A stretch of DNA of 64,000 nucleotides, from the NCBI GenBank assembly GCA_900239685.1, contig OENT01000192.1:62001-126000 (forward strand), in the 5' to 3' direction. The notes beneath the pieces were generated by a model that saw only the letters and a program-made list of their open reading frames with translations, ran no database searches and had not been told where the DNA came from. Positions 12,201 through 26,180 of this stretch are shown here, piece by piece. The translations under genes were made by a program, and so were the position numbers. This DNA is from Rotaria macrura. Its lineage: Eukaryota > Rotifera > Eurotatoria > Philodinida > Philodinidae. Numbering within the stretch: the stretch's first letter is position 1; each line of letters begins with the position of its first letter.

Positions 12201-15200
12201 ATTATTACTTATTTTTTTTTAAATTCTTCTCGCTGTGTACATTTTTTTTTATTCGAGTTTTATTCATTTTCACAAATTTATGTATGTAATAGAGAGAAAA
12301 ATAGTACACGTATAGCGACGATACGACATGCACATATTCATTGTATATATTCTACTGACCGCCTTTTCCTTGTATCTCTTTTGTCTATATGTATTCACTT
12401 TGTCTGTTCATCAAAGATGATGATGAATACATACTAATTGTTCGTTTGTATTTATACATAGATAATCGTAATCTTTTTTTAAAAATTCCCCGAAAATAAA
12501 AATTAGTGTTTATAAAAAAAGAGTCATGCGATGACTAAAACCGACGTCACCTATCAGCCGAAAATTTTACCAGACAATCAAGAACATTCTTCAGAAAAAT
12601 TGTCTAATGATCATTTGCAACAGGTATTTCATCTTCTTTTCTATATGAACATATGCTTGTAAAGAACGTGTGTCTTTCAAAGAACAATATTTATTCTCAT
12701 TTAAAGAACCATGTATGCATTCATATGTTGTTGATTCGACAAAACTTATACTGACTCTTTACGCCTCTCGGTTTCATTTTTTTTTTCAAAACTTATTATA
12801 GCTCGTATGTAACGACGTGCATAAAATAGTTGCTCTAAATTTATTGCGCATTGCGAGAAGCATTGTTTGAACAGTAGAGTAGATGAATACGTATCTGTGA
12901 AGTGTTTTTTTAAATCCTACGAGAAACAGTTATCTATTTGGTTTCTTTCACTAAATATTCATTTCTTTCCATTGATCATCTGTATTTATACAATGGTTAG
13001 GATTGAAATCAATGACTTTGTCTTAAATAAGTATAATAGTGATAAGATCAAAAAGGTTTCTGTTTTTGTTCTCATATAAAGTAGTAAAATCAACACATTT
13101 TCATTACTATTGTTCTATTGTTATTACGTAAAAATTAACTAAAAAGATTATAAGTTGTCTCTATTTACTTTCTAGTCACTTCCGACTAAACTACCGAATG
13201 ATGATTTGGCACTATTACCTGAAATCTCCGAGCAAAGTTTACTGTACGATTTGGAGATGCGTTATCGGCAAGGTCAAATCTATGTAATATTTATTTGTCT
13301 TTCTTCTTTTCTCTTACGTGTTACATTGTTATATATTTAGACATATATCGGAGATATTCTTATTGCATTGAATCCTTTTGATTACTTGCCAATATATGGT
13401 CGACAAGTAAAAGAAACTAAATAACATTTTTAAATGTAGTATATATTATTCAATAAAAATAACATCTTAGATATCTGAACTATACAAAAATACTGAATCC
13501 ATCATCTCATTATCATCTCATGTTTATGGATGTGCCGAGCGTTTATATAGAAATATGTTACGAGAGAAAACATCACAATGTGTTGTCATCTCTGGTAAAT
13601 TAATATATTGTAAAATACATATTTTCTCCACTAAACATATTCTTTTGCTTTCCATTTCAGGTTTATCGGGTAGTGGGAAAACGGAATCATGCAAATACAT
13701 TGTTCAACACATTCTAAGTCGTTCAATATCTCTTGAAATATCATTAAATATGAAAATAAATCAAGTAAAGAAATGAGTATTTTTGATCAATAAATCAAGG
13801 TCAAAATGATGACTTGTTTAGGTGAATCCATTGATGGAAGCTTTCGGTAATGCAAAAACATACATAAACAATAAGTACGAATGACATACGATATTTGCGT
13901 GACTTTTTAATTTGTTTTTCTTTTCTTTCTTTTTTTCTTCAGTTCGAGTCGCTTTGGAAAATATCTTGAGATTCATTTTTCACCAACGGGAAATGTTTTA
14001 GGAGGTAATCGAAACAAAAAATTTCATTCGAATAAATTGAACAGCAAAATATTTTTCTTGTTTAGCTCATTTAAAAGAATATTTACTTGAAAAATCCCGT
14101 GTTATATCACATAATAATGATGAGGGAAATTTTCATATATTCTATTATTTATTTGCTGGCCTATCTCATGAGACGTTGGTTCGAAATGGTTTACGAGTAC
14201 CCAGTGAACATCGGTAAAATACAGAAGAAGAAAAAAAAACTTAATCAATGAAGCAATTTTCATTTGAATTATCTTTTTATCATCTATAATAGATACATGT
14301 CTCATAATATTGAATTAGCTCAATTAGATTGTGCAAGACAAGTTGAATGTCGAAAAAAATTTCAAATGGTCAAGCAAAGTTTAATATCAATTGGATTTTC
14401 TATTGAAGATGTTCAGTCGATATTTACAATTCTATCAGCTATATTACATATCGGTGATATTATTTTTATTCCACATGGTTCGAATGATGGTGTACGTGTA
14501 AAGAACGATGGTACAATCGATAAAAGTATGAAGTGATTTAACATAGAAATAAAAAAAACAAGAATTTCTCTATTTTTCTTCATTTTTATCTTGTCTTTAT
14601 ATAGTTGCTGAACTTCTTCAATTATCTTCCATGGAATTTAGTTCAGCATTAGTTACTGAATTACAAGTAACACGTGGTGAACAAATATTTCGTGAACGAA
14701 ATATTACTCAAGCATCTGAATGTCGAGATGCTTTTGCAAAAGCGCTCTATGGAAGATTATTTAGTTGGATTGTTAATGGAATTAATTCCTACTTGCAACC
14801 ATTAGAAGATGAAAGGTTAGTTATATTTATTAAGAAAATTGAAATATCATCACAAGGTTTTTCTGAATAAGAAAAACATGCAACTTTTTTCCCGTCCTTT
14901 GATAGCATACCATTCGAAAGAACGTTATTAATTGATATATTTTTCAGAATATATAGCCCATGGACTTGCTCAGGAGAACTATGTTTCAAATGTCGACTTG
15001 ACGTTTCGTATGAAACTAAGTCATGAAGAAAATAGTCTATTGTAAAAGTTTCATACTGATCTATTTAAATATGAACGGTATGAAAAAAGGAACATATATT
15101 TATCGCCTGTGTGTATCTCAGAACAACAGTAAAGGAAAGATTTGAAACTACTTCAATCGAACTATTCTCTTTCAAACCTATCGATGGGTAAAGGTTGCAA

Positions 15201-18200
15201 TCAAAATTGTAAATTCAATATCCTTGAATGATAGCCGTAACATGTAGAGAGCAAAGTCAAGTACCTTTTTATGTGTAAAGCATTAGCCCAATGTCTATTC
15301 AGAATATTCAGAACTCATTAGCATCACTTAAGTGCAAAGAGTTACTTATTCAGTAGCACATCGAGAAATCCATAGGTATTTGAAACTAAGATAAACAATA
15401 CTAAATTCTATCAATCTTCGCTATACAATAACTAATATCATGTTTTAATATTCATCTTATATATTATGATTGATTCTCTATGATTCTCGTAAAATACAAT
15501 TAACAACTAGGTCACAATAACGTGTCTTAGCAACTAAGATAAACACCATAATTACACATGTTATACGTAAAATGATCGTAAGTATAATGTATCATGCAGA
15601 TTATAATCTTCCATGATATATTGATATTACTTTCATTTTACTTTTTCACTTGAGATGAAAGTTCGTTTTTTTTTTCGGGGGGCGACATGTCAAGTAGTGG
15701 TTTATCATGATGAATCGATAGAATGAGCGATGGTTTCTCTGAAAGCACAGTAATCGAGAAGAGTGAACCGTTGAACGTTTATGTAACATTTCGAATTTTA
15801 TCGTGCTTGTGAAATCTATATTCTCAAGTTTTGAAAATCAATAAACAAAATACTATAGTCTCTTTTGTGTTTCAAAAAGATTTTATTTTCAATTTCATGA
15901 CCGATTTTACATGTATATTATTCAAGCTGAAGTTTATTTATAATCTCGCATAACAAAAAATCTAATGATGATCGTACATATGAGAATGTTTGTTTTTAGT
16001 AGGACGAATTGATTAGAGAAACTTAATTGAAAGAATCATAACAATTGATGAAAAAACAAATCAAACCATAGAGAATTTATTCAAAATAAAGTGGCAGAGA
16101 AAGTAGAATCGTAATTCATGATTATATTGCGTTGTAAACATCTTGTATTTTCGTTAATTAATCTGTTTGATTGTTTTTCCATAAAAGATTTTTCCTCAAT
16201 AATTTAGTAGAATCAGCAAAATCTATTCAATGGGGAAAACTATTGTATAGATCGACGTATGTTAACAATTGTAAAATTTTGATCAGATAGACAAAAGACG
16301 AATCTCGTCTATTCGAGTTGAAGACGAGAGACACTTAAAAGTCATTCAATTTCCGATAATTTCTATCATAGTAGAACGGAAATAGTCAATGACGAGACAA
16401 ATCTATCGTTACGCAATCAATTCATTGATGACTATCAAAACTATTCGTCTCATGTGAATTCTCAAAAATTACTGGTATTTATCCAAATAAATAGATTGAT
16501 TAAGTTATAATCATGATTTAAACAATTTTCATACTTCATCAATCCTTTTCAATTCAAGCTATTGAAACTATGCTAGTCTTGTTGACTTACATTTTTTCAT
16601 TAGGACTACACATGTCAACAATTTCAAATATGTAACTCGGAAAAACGATTGAGACGATCAACAAATACTTTCGAGCACGAATACATTTCTTCATAGATGA
16701 AATTTTTAACTATAGTATAATCATTGTGTTCAACAAAATTCAACCAATGAAAATATGATTGAAAACATTAAATATGTCTATGATCTAGATTTTTTCTATT
16801 GATCAATCTTGGCATCGTGTTACACTTGTGTTAATTAACCGATGAACGATTGAATCGAAACAGCATTATTCAACTTTTATCCTAGCTATAATAAAATTGA
16901 AAATAAATAAGAATCAAACTATACTGATAAACTCTGTTAAGACATGTCACATGACAAATTAATTGCATTATAGAGACAATTAAAAATATCATTGTTTGTC
17001 TTAAGAATAGCAATTTATTCCTTATCATTGAAAATAATTCGATTTCTTTTTTGTTCTCATGTAATACAAAACTTATTTATGAAAATATTTGATTCTAATA
17101 ACAAGTTTAAGATTAACATTAATTACCGATGACATATACATACATATATATATATATATATTATTTTCTAGTAATTCTGCACATACCATATCTGTACTTG
17201 ATATATTCGGTTTTGAAAATTTTAAATCTAACAGTTTTGAACAGGTATTATTAAGAAGAAAATTTAGTGTATCGATTATTTTTGAATTTTGAATCTTACA
17301 CATTTTAGTTATGTATAAATGTAACCAATGAACATATGCAACGATTTTTAAATCAACATATCTATGATTTGGAAATTAACGATTGTCAAAATGAAGGTAT
17401 CGAAACGATCGATATAAATTATGCCGATAATCATCTTGTGATCGAAACATTTTTAAATGTATGTATAAATCGTTAAAAAACGCACGTCAAAATCAATAAA
17501 AACATTTGTTTCATTTGACGCTGAACTATAAAAAGCTATTCTCATTTAGAAACATTCCGGTATATTAGCTATACTAGATGAGGAAAGTCGTTTTCCACAA
17601 GCTACCGATCAAACATTAGCAACTAAACTTCATCATGGTCCTGGAGTACAATTTCGTGATATATATTCTATACCAAAAGATGGTGGTACAACATTTACAA
17701 TACGTCATTATGCATCACCGGTTGTATATAATATTGTTGGATTGTTAGAAAAAAATCGTGATTTTCTTCCTAATTCAATTGTATTCGTTGCTCGAAGTAA
17801 AATTCAATCGAACAATTACAAAAAAAACATAAAAATTAAAGTTCATTTTGTTTTTAGCAAGCAACAATTTAATCATCCAAGAATTGTTTCGTTTAAATTT
17901 AAATGAAAAAGGTGTACTACCATCGTCACCTTCATTACATCATCATCTCCATCATCATCATCATCATCCAAATACGTATCATGTTAATAGAGATATTAAA
18001 CGAAATGATACATCATCGAATCATAACGGAAAACAATTTCCACATGCTCAACAACCGATACGAACATTACCTGAAAAAACGATGGGAAATACTTTTGAAA
18101 GAACAGGTGGTACAGCTATGAGAACAGTAGCGTTTCATTTTAAGGTAAGAAGTTACAGTAATATAGATAAGACTAAAAATCTTGCGTGTATTTTCGAGTA

Positions 18201-21200
18201 CTGTCAAACTGACGTAGTTATTAATTTAAAACGATCAATAGACTATCTATAGTTTCTACATCGAGTCGATAACAAAATATCTCACAATCTTTGATGACTA
18301 TTCATGTGACAGAGTTTTACTTATAGAGTCATATTATGCTATTCTTTCTTATGATAACATATGAATGATAGTGCTCGATCTAATTCATTATTAATTACAC
18401 TAGTCACTAGGTTTTCGATTGATTAGGATTTTTTAGATTCGGAAAATGTATATATAATTTCAAAGGAACAGTTACTTATTCAAGTATTAGCTATTGTGTT
18501 TGGTCAATGACTCTAACGAAAGAATTCATCCGCTCATGATCAATCTATTCATAAATACTTCAGATTGATGCATATCGGTTGTCTTACCCATCAGTCATTT
18601 GTTTTCGTACTAATCAAAAGTCAACATTTTAGAACCGAGACAAGAAAAAATGACTTTATCTTTATCATGATAGATAGAATTCATAGATACAATCTTACTT
18701 TAATTATATTAATATCAATGCGAAAATCTACTTCGATGTTAATTCTTATTATAAACTGCTTATTCAGTATAGATTTACTTTGAGATTTTTATAATCCCAT
18801 CCTTCAATCGACTGCATCATTCACAAGAAAAATAGATCAATGCACAATGTCATTGAAAATATTCATGTATCTATTTCCAAACTCAAATAGATCTAGTTTA
18901 CATCAAGGTTGATATATTGTATCAAAACTTATGAAATAATTTGTCAAGAACATTTTTGATTAGGTGAACTTTTTCTTTTTGAATATAAATTGTTCGTTAC
19001 TGTTTAAAAATTGTTTCCGATTAATTTCATCAATGAAAGAAAAAAACCTTCAAAGAGTAAATATATGTCTGATGTAGATATTGCAATTCCGGTAGAAACC
19101 CATTCAAGACTTGATGCCTGCGAGCAATAACATTCACAAATTCTTTTCAATTATAGACCCCGTAAGAGCTTTTTTTAATTTACACGCAGCATTGTAATCT
19201 TACTTTATTCGGAAATAAACGTCTGATTCTATTGACCTTGTACGTTTTCATACTTACAATTAAGTATGTTTATTATTTAGTGAACCAAAAAGAAAAGAAT
19301 GATTTATGAAAATAAATTAGTAGATAGGTAATAAAATTATCAATGAGTTTTCTATCGTGTCTTTGTTAAGTCTGAATTCAACGATTATTTATGTATATTT
19401 ACCACAAAAAACTATTCGAGAGTCTATTTATAATGCAGTAAGATTTGAGGACATTCTATTTCAAATGTTTCCTTACGCTTATTCATTTTTGTATTGCTTC
19501 GTTTTCTTCTCTTTGCTTTGTATGAATAAAACCTTATTTTCTTGTCAAACATTCTATTCAAATATGGAATACAAACTTCAGTTGAATAAATGAATAGAAA
19601 TAAATCATTCTTGTCGTAACATAACGATACGGCTGATTATTCAAGAAATCAATCTAGTGTAGAACAAAAAACGAAGGAAAATTCTGCCGAAAGTCAAAAG
19701 TATTATTCATAATACCGACGTGTTTATCGATATAAAATTCTTGTCTTCGAAATAGAACAATATAAAATATTGATTGGATTTAGCACCAATAAATTAAAGA
19801 AAATAAATGAAAAAATAACAAAAATGAAAATTTTCTTTTTACATTTTAGCATTCATTATCAGAATTAATTGAGAAAATGGCACTATGTCAATGTCATTTT
19901 GTTCGATGTATTAAACCAAATGAACTTCGTGATAAAACAACGTCACTGACTGTTCCTTGTGTTACACGTCAATTACGGTATTCTGGTGTACTTCAAATGT
20001 GTGAAATTCGAAAGAAAGGATATCCATTAAGGATTCAATTTGATGAATTCCTTCATAGGTACGATCATATCGCCCTTGTATATATAAGACTGATCATAAA
20101 AAGAACGCGTACGCATAATGCAAATGTCATTGTAGATATATGTCTCCTCCTACAATTTTTTTCCTTTTTTTTTCGCTTCATTTTGACATCAGGCAGCCGG
20201 TAGAACAGGTGCTTCTATCGTTTTTGATTATCATTCAAAAACGCCAAGATACGAACAAACGATGTAAATGATCTTTCGTATATACAAAAAATATTTTCTT
20301 TAATTTCGTATACGTATGTGTAACAAATAGTTGTGAATTCTTCATCGACGATTCTTTTTTTTCTCTCTTTCGATAAATGAAGAAAAAACGAGTAGAAGAG
20401 TACATGTATTCCTTTATATGAAAAGGAACCCTAAAGCTAAAATTGTATCGTTTATGTACAATTTCGTAGCAAGTATAGTGTTTTTTTTTCTGCAGACAAA
20501 TTATTTTTCCATATATGGAACTATCAAAAGTGAAAGACTTCCAATGATCGAAATATTTTGACATTTTTTCTTTTTACGTCACTCTCGATTATTGAGTGTC
20601 CTTTGCTTCATCACAATTCACATATGGCTGTGTCGATATGATTTATGACTTTTCTTTTTCTTTTCTTCTGTTTCTTTCATCTTCTATGTTCCTTTCCGTT
20701 TGTTCATATTAGATACAACGCCCTCGTTCTATGTCTATTGCCGATTACTGCCGATGACCGGTCAAATGAGTTATCATTACCATCAATAACATACAGTCGT
20801 GATCGGGCCGTTGAATGTTTGAAACGGGCTGGAATTGACAACTATAAAGTGAGTATAACACGTTTTCTTTTCTTTTTCTGTTCTGCTCGAAAAGAAAAAA
20901 GAAACGGAACAAGTAGTCCTAAAAGAAACTTGTCGTTATACATTAAAAAAAAAAAAGAAAGGACGCTTGATTATGTACGAATATATTTACATGCTGGCTT
21001 TCTTTTTTTTTATTTTGTTTATTCTTTTTATTTTAGGTTGGTCGTACAAAACTACTATTTCGCTATTGGCACTCGGATCAACTTCACAACTTAGCTGTAC
21101 AATACGAGAAAAAAGTCAATGTTTGCCAGAAAGGTATGTATATATGTATACGGTGATGCATGAATGCCATTAAATTGATAGACAACAGCAATACGAGAAG

Positions 21201-24200
21201 AAGAAAAAAAATGATTGATAAGACCGACCGACAGACAGACGAACAGTATAGATGAATCTAATCTCGTTTATGATCGATAGAAAAGAGCATACACGTTCAA
21301 TTTATACATACTCGTATAATGGACTCATGGACTCATTAAACGCCAAACACAGAAAAAAATGGTGAAAAAGATAAGACTCGAGGCAAAGGATGAAAAATGA
21401 AAACAACCTATCGTTTTCACTCGTTGTTCGTATTCGTTTTGATAGAGAAGGTCATCGTCATTCGATCCTTAATCTTGTTTTCATAGACAATTATTCATTA
21501 ACACATCTGCACACGCTTGTTTATTATTTTTGTTAAACTCTACAGTGATAAGAATTAACGTTCATTTCTTCATACATACGAAAAAACAGAACACTTCAAA
21601 CTAACATTTCGAATGGAGAAATTAAAGCGTTTCATAGAAACATTACAAAAACGAAATGATAACATTGAACAAACGACAGGTAGTATTAGAAAGATTGCAT
21701 CAATGATCACAGATTTTCATATTAAGCTCAAAAAAAAGGCGTCTCATATTAATCCATTAACAAACATTACATGGAGATATATATTTAATAGAAAAATAAA
21801 ACAACTAAGTCGATCTAGTTCAGTTTTGATTCTTTTGTATTTCAAATGAATTAAAATTCCTAATCATCTGAACTTTATACTTTATTGATCAATCAATACA
21901 GTCTTCGTTCGTTCCTCTCTCTCTCTGTCTGTCTCTGTCTCTTTCATTCTTTCTTAAAAAGCAATTAAAATAAAAATTGAATGTTGATTTCGTAATCTTA
22001 TCTTGTCTGTCTGTTTTTTTCTTCTTTCTTTCTATATAGTCTTACGTGGTTGGTTAGCTCGACGTAAATATAGTCGTCTTCGTGAAGTTCATCAGTTACA
22101 ATTAGTATTTATAAGAAAATTTTGTGATGATATTTCTCTAACCGGTCAATTATATAAAACTAAAATGGATAATCATTGTCAACAAGATAAAAAACGTAAA
22201 ATCAAACAAAATTCTCAACAAAAACTTACCGATGCCGACGATGATCAAATTGAAAAGACATTGAACTTTTTCGATTCAATTATTGATCCATATTTGAGTG
22301 ATCAAGATACAAATGATGAAAATAAAAGTAAATTCAATGGTTATTTCCTTGTTTTTTTTTTCTATAAATTATAGTTAATCCTGTTTTTCTTCAATTTCAA
22401 TTAGATCGACGATCATCAACTACATCGATAAGTGTTCCTCAAGGAAAAACAAATAATCATATTAATAGCAGTACAATTCAGCAATGTAAACAAGAATTCG
22501 ATGTAAGTTCTATGAGATTGATTACTAGTTTATTTGTCGTTTACGATGATAATTAAGTATGAAAGAATTTTCACTATTAGTATCATGAAATTCTCTGACG
22601 AGATATGATCAACAGATGTTTTACATAGGTTTTTGTAAAGTATATCGAATATTAAAGAAAATGTCTTCGTATATGGAGAAGGACAACGTGAAAATAGTCA
22701 TAGTTTAAGTAAATATATATATATGTTTTCAAGTTCGAAGTAAGCTTTTCTCAACAAGGCTAATAATACTGATGAGTATGAAACATCCTTCTAAAAAGTG
22801 TTCTAGTGACATTCTTTTGTTATTTTTTTTTTCTGTTTCATAGAGGATTAAGTATATTTGTTGTTTCCTAGTCGATGCTTGTTGCTACGAAAAGCCTATC
22901 AAGTACTTCTTTTATAGAGTGACAATTCAACATTATGAAGGAGTAAATGTTTTTCTTTGTTTTTCGAAGTATAAACGCCTAGAACGCGAACCAGTAATAG
23001 CAAACTAATGGAGAACGATAAATACAATAGACTGAAAATAGTTTTTAACACTTTGGAATATTTTTCGACAAATATTAAAGTGTCTGAATAATCATAACAT
23101 TCGAAAGTAAATACAATCTATATTAAATGAAAAAAACAAGCGTGACATATTCGCTTGTTTTTCTTTTTCCATAATACAAAGTTCGTTTAGAGATCAATAA
23201 AATCATAAAATCAGTTCTCGACCAACTGAATCATTCTTAATGAAGTGTTACTATTCGTTTTCTATCATATTTAGTTGAGATTTTCGTTGCGCATGTGTGT
23301 GAAAAAAAAACGAATTGCAAACATAAAAGTGCTCTACGTTGATATACGTGCATAGAAGTTCAGTAGACACATGGCCAAAAGCTATTTACTTTTATCATAT
23401 CACTATTCTACAAGGCACTACTGCTCTTTATTCTGGCACTGACGATAATTCTATGTTTCTACTTAAGTATTATGAGAGTCTATAACACATGCATCATATA
23501 TCAGGGAAGGAATATCTGATGCAAATCGTTATGTTAACGCATTTTTTATCTCGTACTTCAATTATGAAAATTTTAGAATACACTGCTAGTAGTGTGGAGA
23601 TCGTCAGCTTGAATTTTTGAATGTATTGCCTATGTTTATCTTATAAAAACATAAAATATCAGAGTAGACATTATTACAACATTGACTCTTTTATGAAAAT
23701 GTTCGTGTAACTGATTGATCCACATAAAGTAATCACAGGAGAAAAATGATACTTGAATCGTAATTCCAAAACACGTGATTGAAATGAGTGTGAAACGATT
23801 TAATGTTTCACTGTTAATTATTACACAAATAAAATTCAAATATCCGCTGAACATCACAAAGAAAAGTAGAACTTCATCTTAGAGATGTAGATCTTTTCGT
23901 CATAGAAGATTCGCATTCTTGCTTATCGAACATTATGAAAAGAAAGAAGATATATTGCTCACAGCAATTAATTATTACCGTAGCTTTCATACTTCAATGA
24001 ATGACAATAAAAAAAACATTTCTATTAGGGTAATCTATCAACTCATACAAATACGTCAACATCATCATCATCGTCATCATCTCAAAAAGCTCATCAACGT
24101 CCTGTTGATATTCATGCTTCACATTTTCATCAATTTCAAAATATACGTTGTCGTTTTGAACAAATGACATCAGGTTCAACATCAAATTCATCGACAAATA

Positions 24201-26080
24201 ATGTTCGCCGTTATACATCAGAAAATAATCTCAATGATATTAATGTATCATCAAAATCGAACTTACAACAAAAAGTTGTACGTCCTGCACCGATACCAAT
24301 AACAGCATCGACAACAACGACAACAACAACAACATCAACAGAAGATCTGACAAACATTCCATCATGGAAAAAATTATCACCACAAGCACGTCTCTCAGCT
24401 TTACTCGATAAAACAAATCATACATCATCATTGACATCAAATGGAACCAGTGCGAGTTTAATTGATTTGACATCTATTGATAAATTGCAAACGAGTAAAC
24501 AAACACAACCACCACCATCGTCGAGACCACGTTTTCGATTTGTACCACCATCCGATAAAAATTCCGTATTAAAAGAGGAACCTGAACTTGAACAACAATC
24601 AACATCATTAAGTCAAACATATGATAATTATAATATGAAATCTCTTTCACCGAATCGAACATCAGTTATTAATAATCATAATCATAATCATAATCATCAT
24701 CAACAACAACAACAACAGCAACAGCAACAACACCCACCACCACAACAAAGTAAAATTCTTTCTTTTCTTTTCTGTTTGATTTTCATATTCGTTTTTTCTT
24801 TGTATCGACAGATAATCTTATCAAACCATCAGTCATTCATCCATCTCCATTGACTCGTTCGACATTATTTACACAACCAGAAATAAGTATTCATTATCCA
24901 AATGGTAATAGTGCATTTAAACCTCATATATCACAACAAACGAAACTTATTAAGTCACCTGTACAATTACCATCAAATCAAATCAATAATAACAACAACA
25001 ACAACAATAACAATAACAATAATATACAACGCCCAATAGCATCAACACAAAACATTATTCATCCACTTGGTTTGACGAACGGAAATAATGTCTTATATAA
25101 AGCTCAACAACAACCACCACCGGTGCCTAATATTAAACGAACAGAATCTGTACATAAGCCAGGTTTACATGTTGGAATAACAAATCCAAGTGGATTACCA
25201 TCATCAAATGGTGTAATAATTCGTCAACATCCACAAAATGTACCCCAATTTCATCAATCGATGCTTAATTTATCATCAATAGGTACATCAGAAACACCCA
25301 ATACATCTCAACCAGGTGCTGAAATGTTTGGATCACGTGTGTCTTTGCAATCTGCATCATCGAATTTTATGAAACACCCAGCATACACTCCACCATCAAC
25401 GAAAGTTAATGGACATCCTCAATATCATCCTCATCATCCACAGCCTCCTCCTTCGAATCCATCAACATCGACATCAGCTTTTAGATCTCCTCCGTCTATG
25501 GCAGAAGATCCTATTATTAGATGGATTCAACAAGTTAATAATAGTACCAATATGAATGGTTTAGTAGCTAATGGAGGAGGAAATCGTCCTCAACAACAAA
25601 ATTATCCATATGGATCGTATATTGCAACTGGTTCTGGTGGTAAGTGTAGATATAAAGTGAAGTCTAAGAATTTTAAGTCTTGTATTTTGTGTTATTATAT
25701 ATTCAAGGTACACAACCGAATATGAATAATTTGGAACATTCACATCGTCAACCAACACAGCAACCGTACTTGAATCAAGTCAATGTTCATAAACATCATA
25801 CTCCACAACATACAGTACCTGTTCAATCCACTTATCTTATTTCGCCATCTACGTCAAGAAATGGTATATCACCAGGATTAACAACAAATGTTTATCATTT
25901 TCATCATCATAATGCTCAACAAGTAAAAACGAACATTTTCTAAAAACATTATTAGTATATGATAATGTTTTGTTTGTTTGTTCGTTTTTTCTTAAACTTT
26001 AGATTCCATCCACGTCCGGAGGAGGACAATCGAGACCACATTCACAACGTCAGGATGTAACTGTAACAACTTATCTATGA
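9259..26080 (+). CDS. MYO16: ankyrin-repeat unconventional myosin, class XVI
   Basis: Thirty exons join in phase to about 1772 aa (human MYO16 is about 1860): 9259-9300, 9365-9419, 9521-9636, 9703-9828, 9953-10028, 10113-10314, 10383-10482, 12558-12623, 13176-13283, 13341-13406, 13471-13594, 13661-13764, 13822-13874, 13943-14004, 14066-14213, 14293-14525, 14605-14815, 17172-17244, 17309-17458, 17550-17796, 17858-18144, 19850-20058, 20713-20848, 21037-21133, 22040-22327, 22405-22502, 24029-24749, 24812-25639, 25708-25922, 26003-26080. Ankyrin repeats lie at about 35-190 ([34 protein letters not shown]), then the family's [11 protein letters not shown] segment. The motor (about 262-1030) has P-loop [10 protein letters not shown], switch [14 protein letters not shown], switch [11 protein letters not shown] and [11 protein letters not shown]. 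One IQ-like motif ([13 protein letters not shown]) precedes a long disordered Gln/Asn/Pro/His/Ser-rich tail ending TTYL. The exon at 12558 is the least certain join. A motor-driven actin role is inferred from the family. Confidence 0.85.
10483..12557 (+). other. 2.1-kb intron at the ankyrin-motor junction
   Basis: It separates the ankyrin exons from the motor exons. Retention at its start adds Val-Ser and a TAA stop (10489). The interior has a G-run near 11391-11399, GA-rich DNA near 11900-11960 and TTA runs near 12175. An exon-like island at 11604-11670 is listed separately. The phase-compatible acceptor for the full-length mRNA is CACCTATCAG ending at 12557; its polypyrimidine tract is weak. 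Confidence 0.45.
11604..11670 (+). other. candidate alternative first exon of the myosin gene
   Basis: The island is bounded by TACTTAG and CCG|GTGAGT and contains an ATG at 11617 in a fair context (GTTATGG). Its open frame ([18 protein letters not shown]) ends in phase 0, so it could join the exon at 12558 or 13176. It is out of phase with the last ankyrin exon, so it cannot be an internal exon of the long mRNA. A second ATG at 12531 also opens in the downstream motor frame, after an in-frame TAA. Both suggest a possible ankyrin-less transcript; this is inference. Confidence 0.3.
14816..17171 (+). other. 2.4-kb intron within the myosin motor
   Basis: The donor follows LQPLEDE and the acceptor TTTTCTAG precedes [15 protein letters not shown]; the phase agrees (AG|T). 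A 36-codon open stretch of coding-like composition lies at about 14932-15042 ([18 protein letters not shown]...). A TA microsatellite is at about 17146-17160. No mobile element is recognised. Confidence 0.45.
18145..19849 (+). other. 1.7-kb intron after myosin loop 2
   Basis: Donor AAG|GTAAGA and acceptor CATTTTAG are both phase 0. The interior is AT-rich with only short frames (18565-18783, 19357-19593), and nothing in it is recognised. Confidence 0.45.
22503..24028 (+). other. 1.5-kb intron before the myosin tail
   Basis: Donor GAT|GTAAGT and acceptor TCTATTAG are phase 0. The DNA inside is AT-rich without a recognised exon, repeat or RNA gene. Confidence 0.45.
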
Positions 26081-26174
26081 AACAAAAACCTACAAACAAG
26101 ACATTTGTTCAGGTTTATTAAACTTGCAATAGTATCTAAACTCACTATAAGCGAGCTAGAACATCATTAACACA

Positions 26175-26180
26175 AATAAA
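26175..26180 (+). terminator. polyadenylation signal for the myosin gene
   Basis: A canonical AATAAA sits 95 nt after the myosin stop codon and is the first one downstream, so it is the likely poly(A) signal. Confidence 0.5.

Noticed and set aside
20235-20564. 109-codon minus-strand frame in a myosin intron
   Set aside because: It is Lys/Phe/Tyr-rich AT-bias translation opposite a 654-nt intron, with no homology or splice support.
24240-24662. Minus-strand frames rich in Met/Val/Leu
   Set aside because: They are antisense shadows of the Thr/Ser/Gln-rich myosin tail exon.
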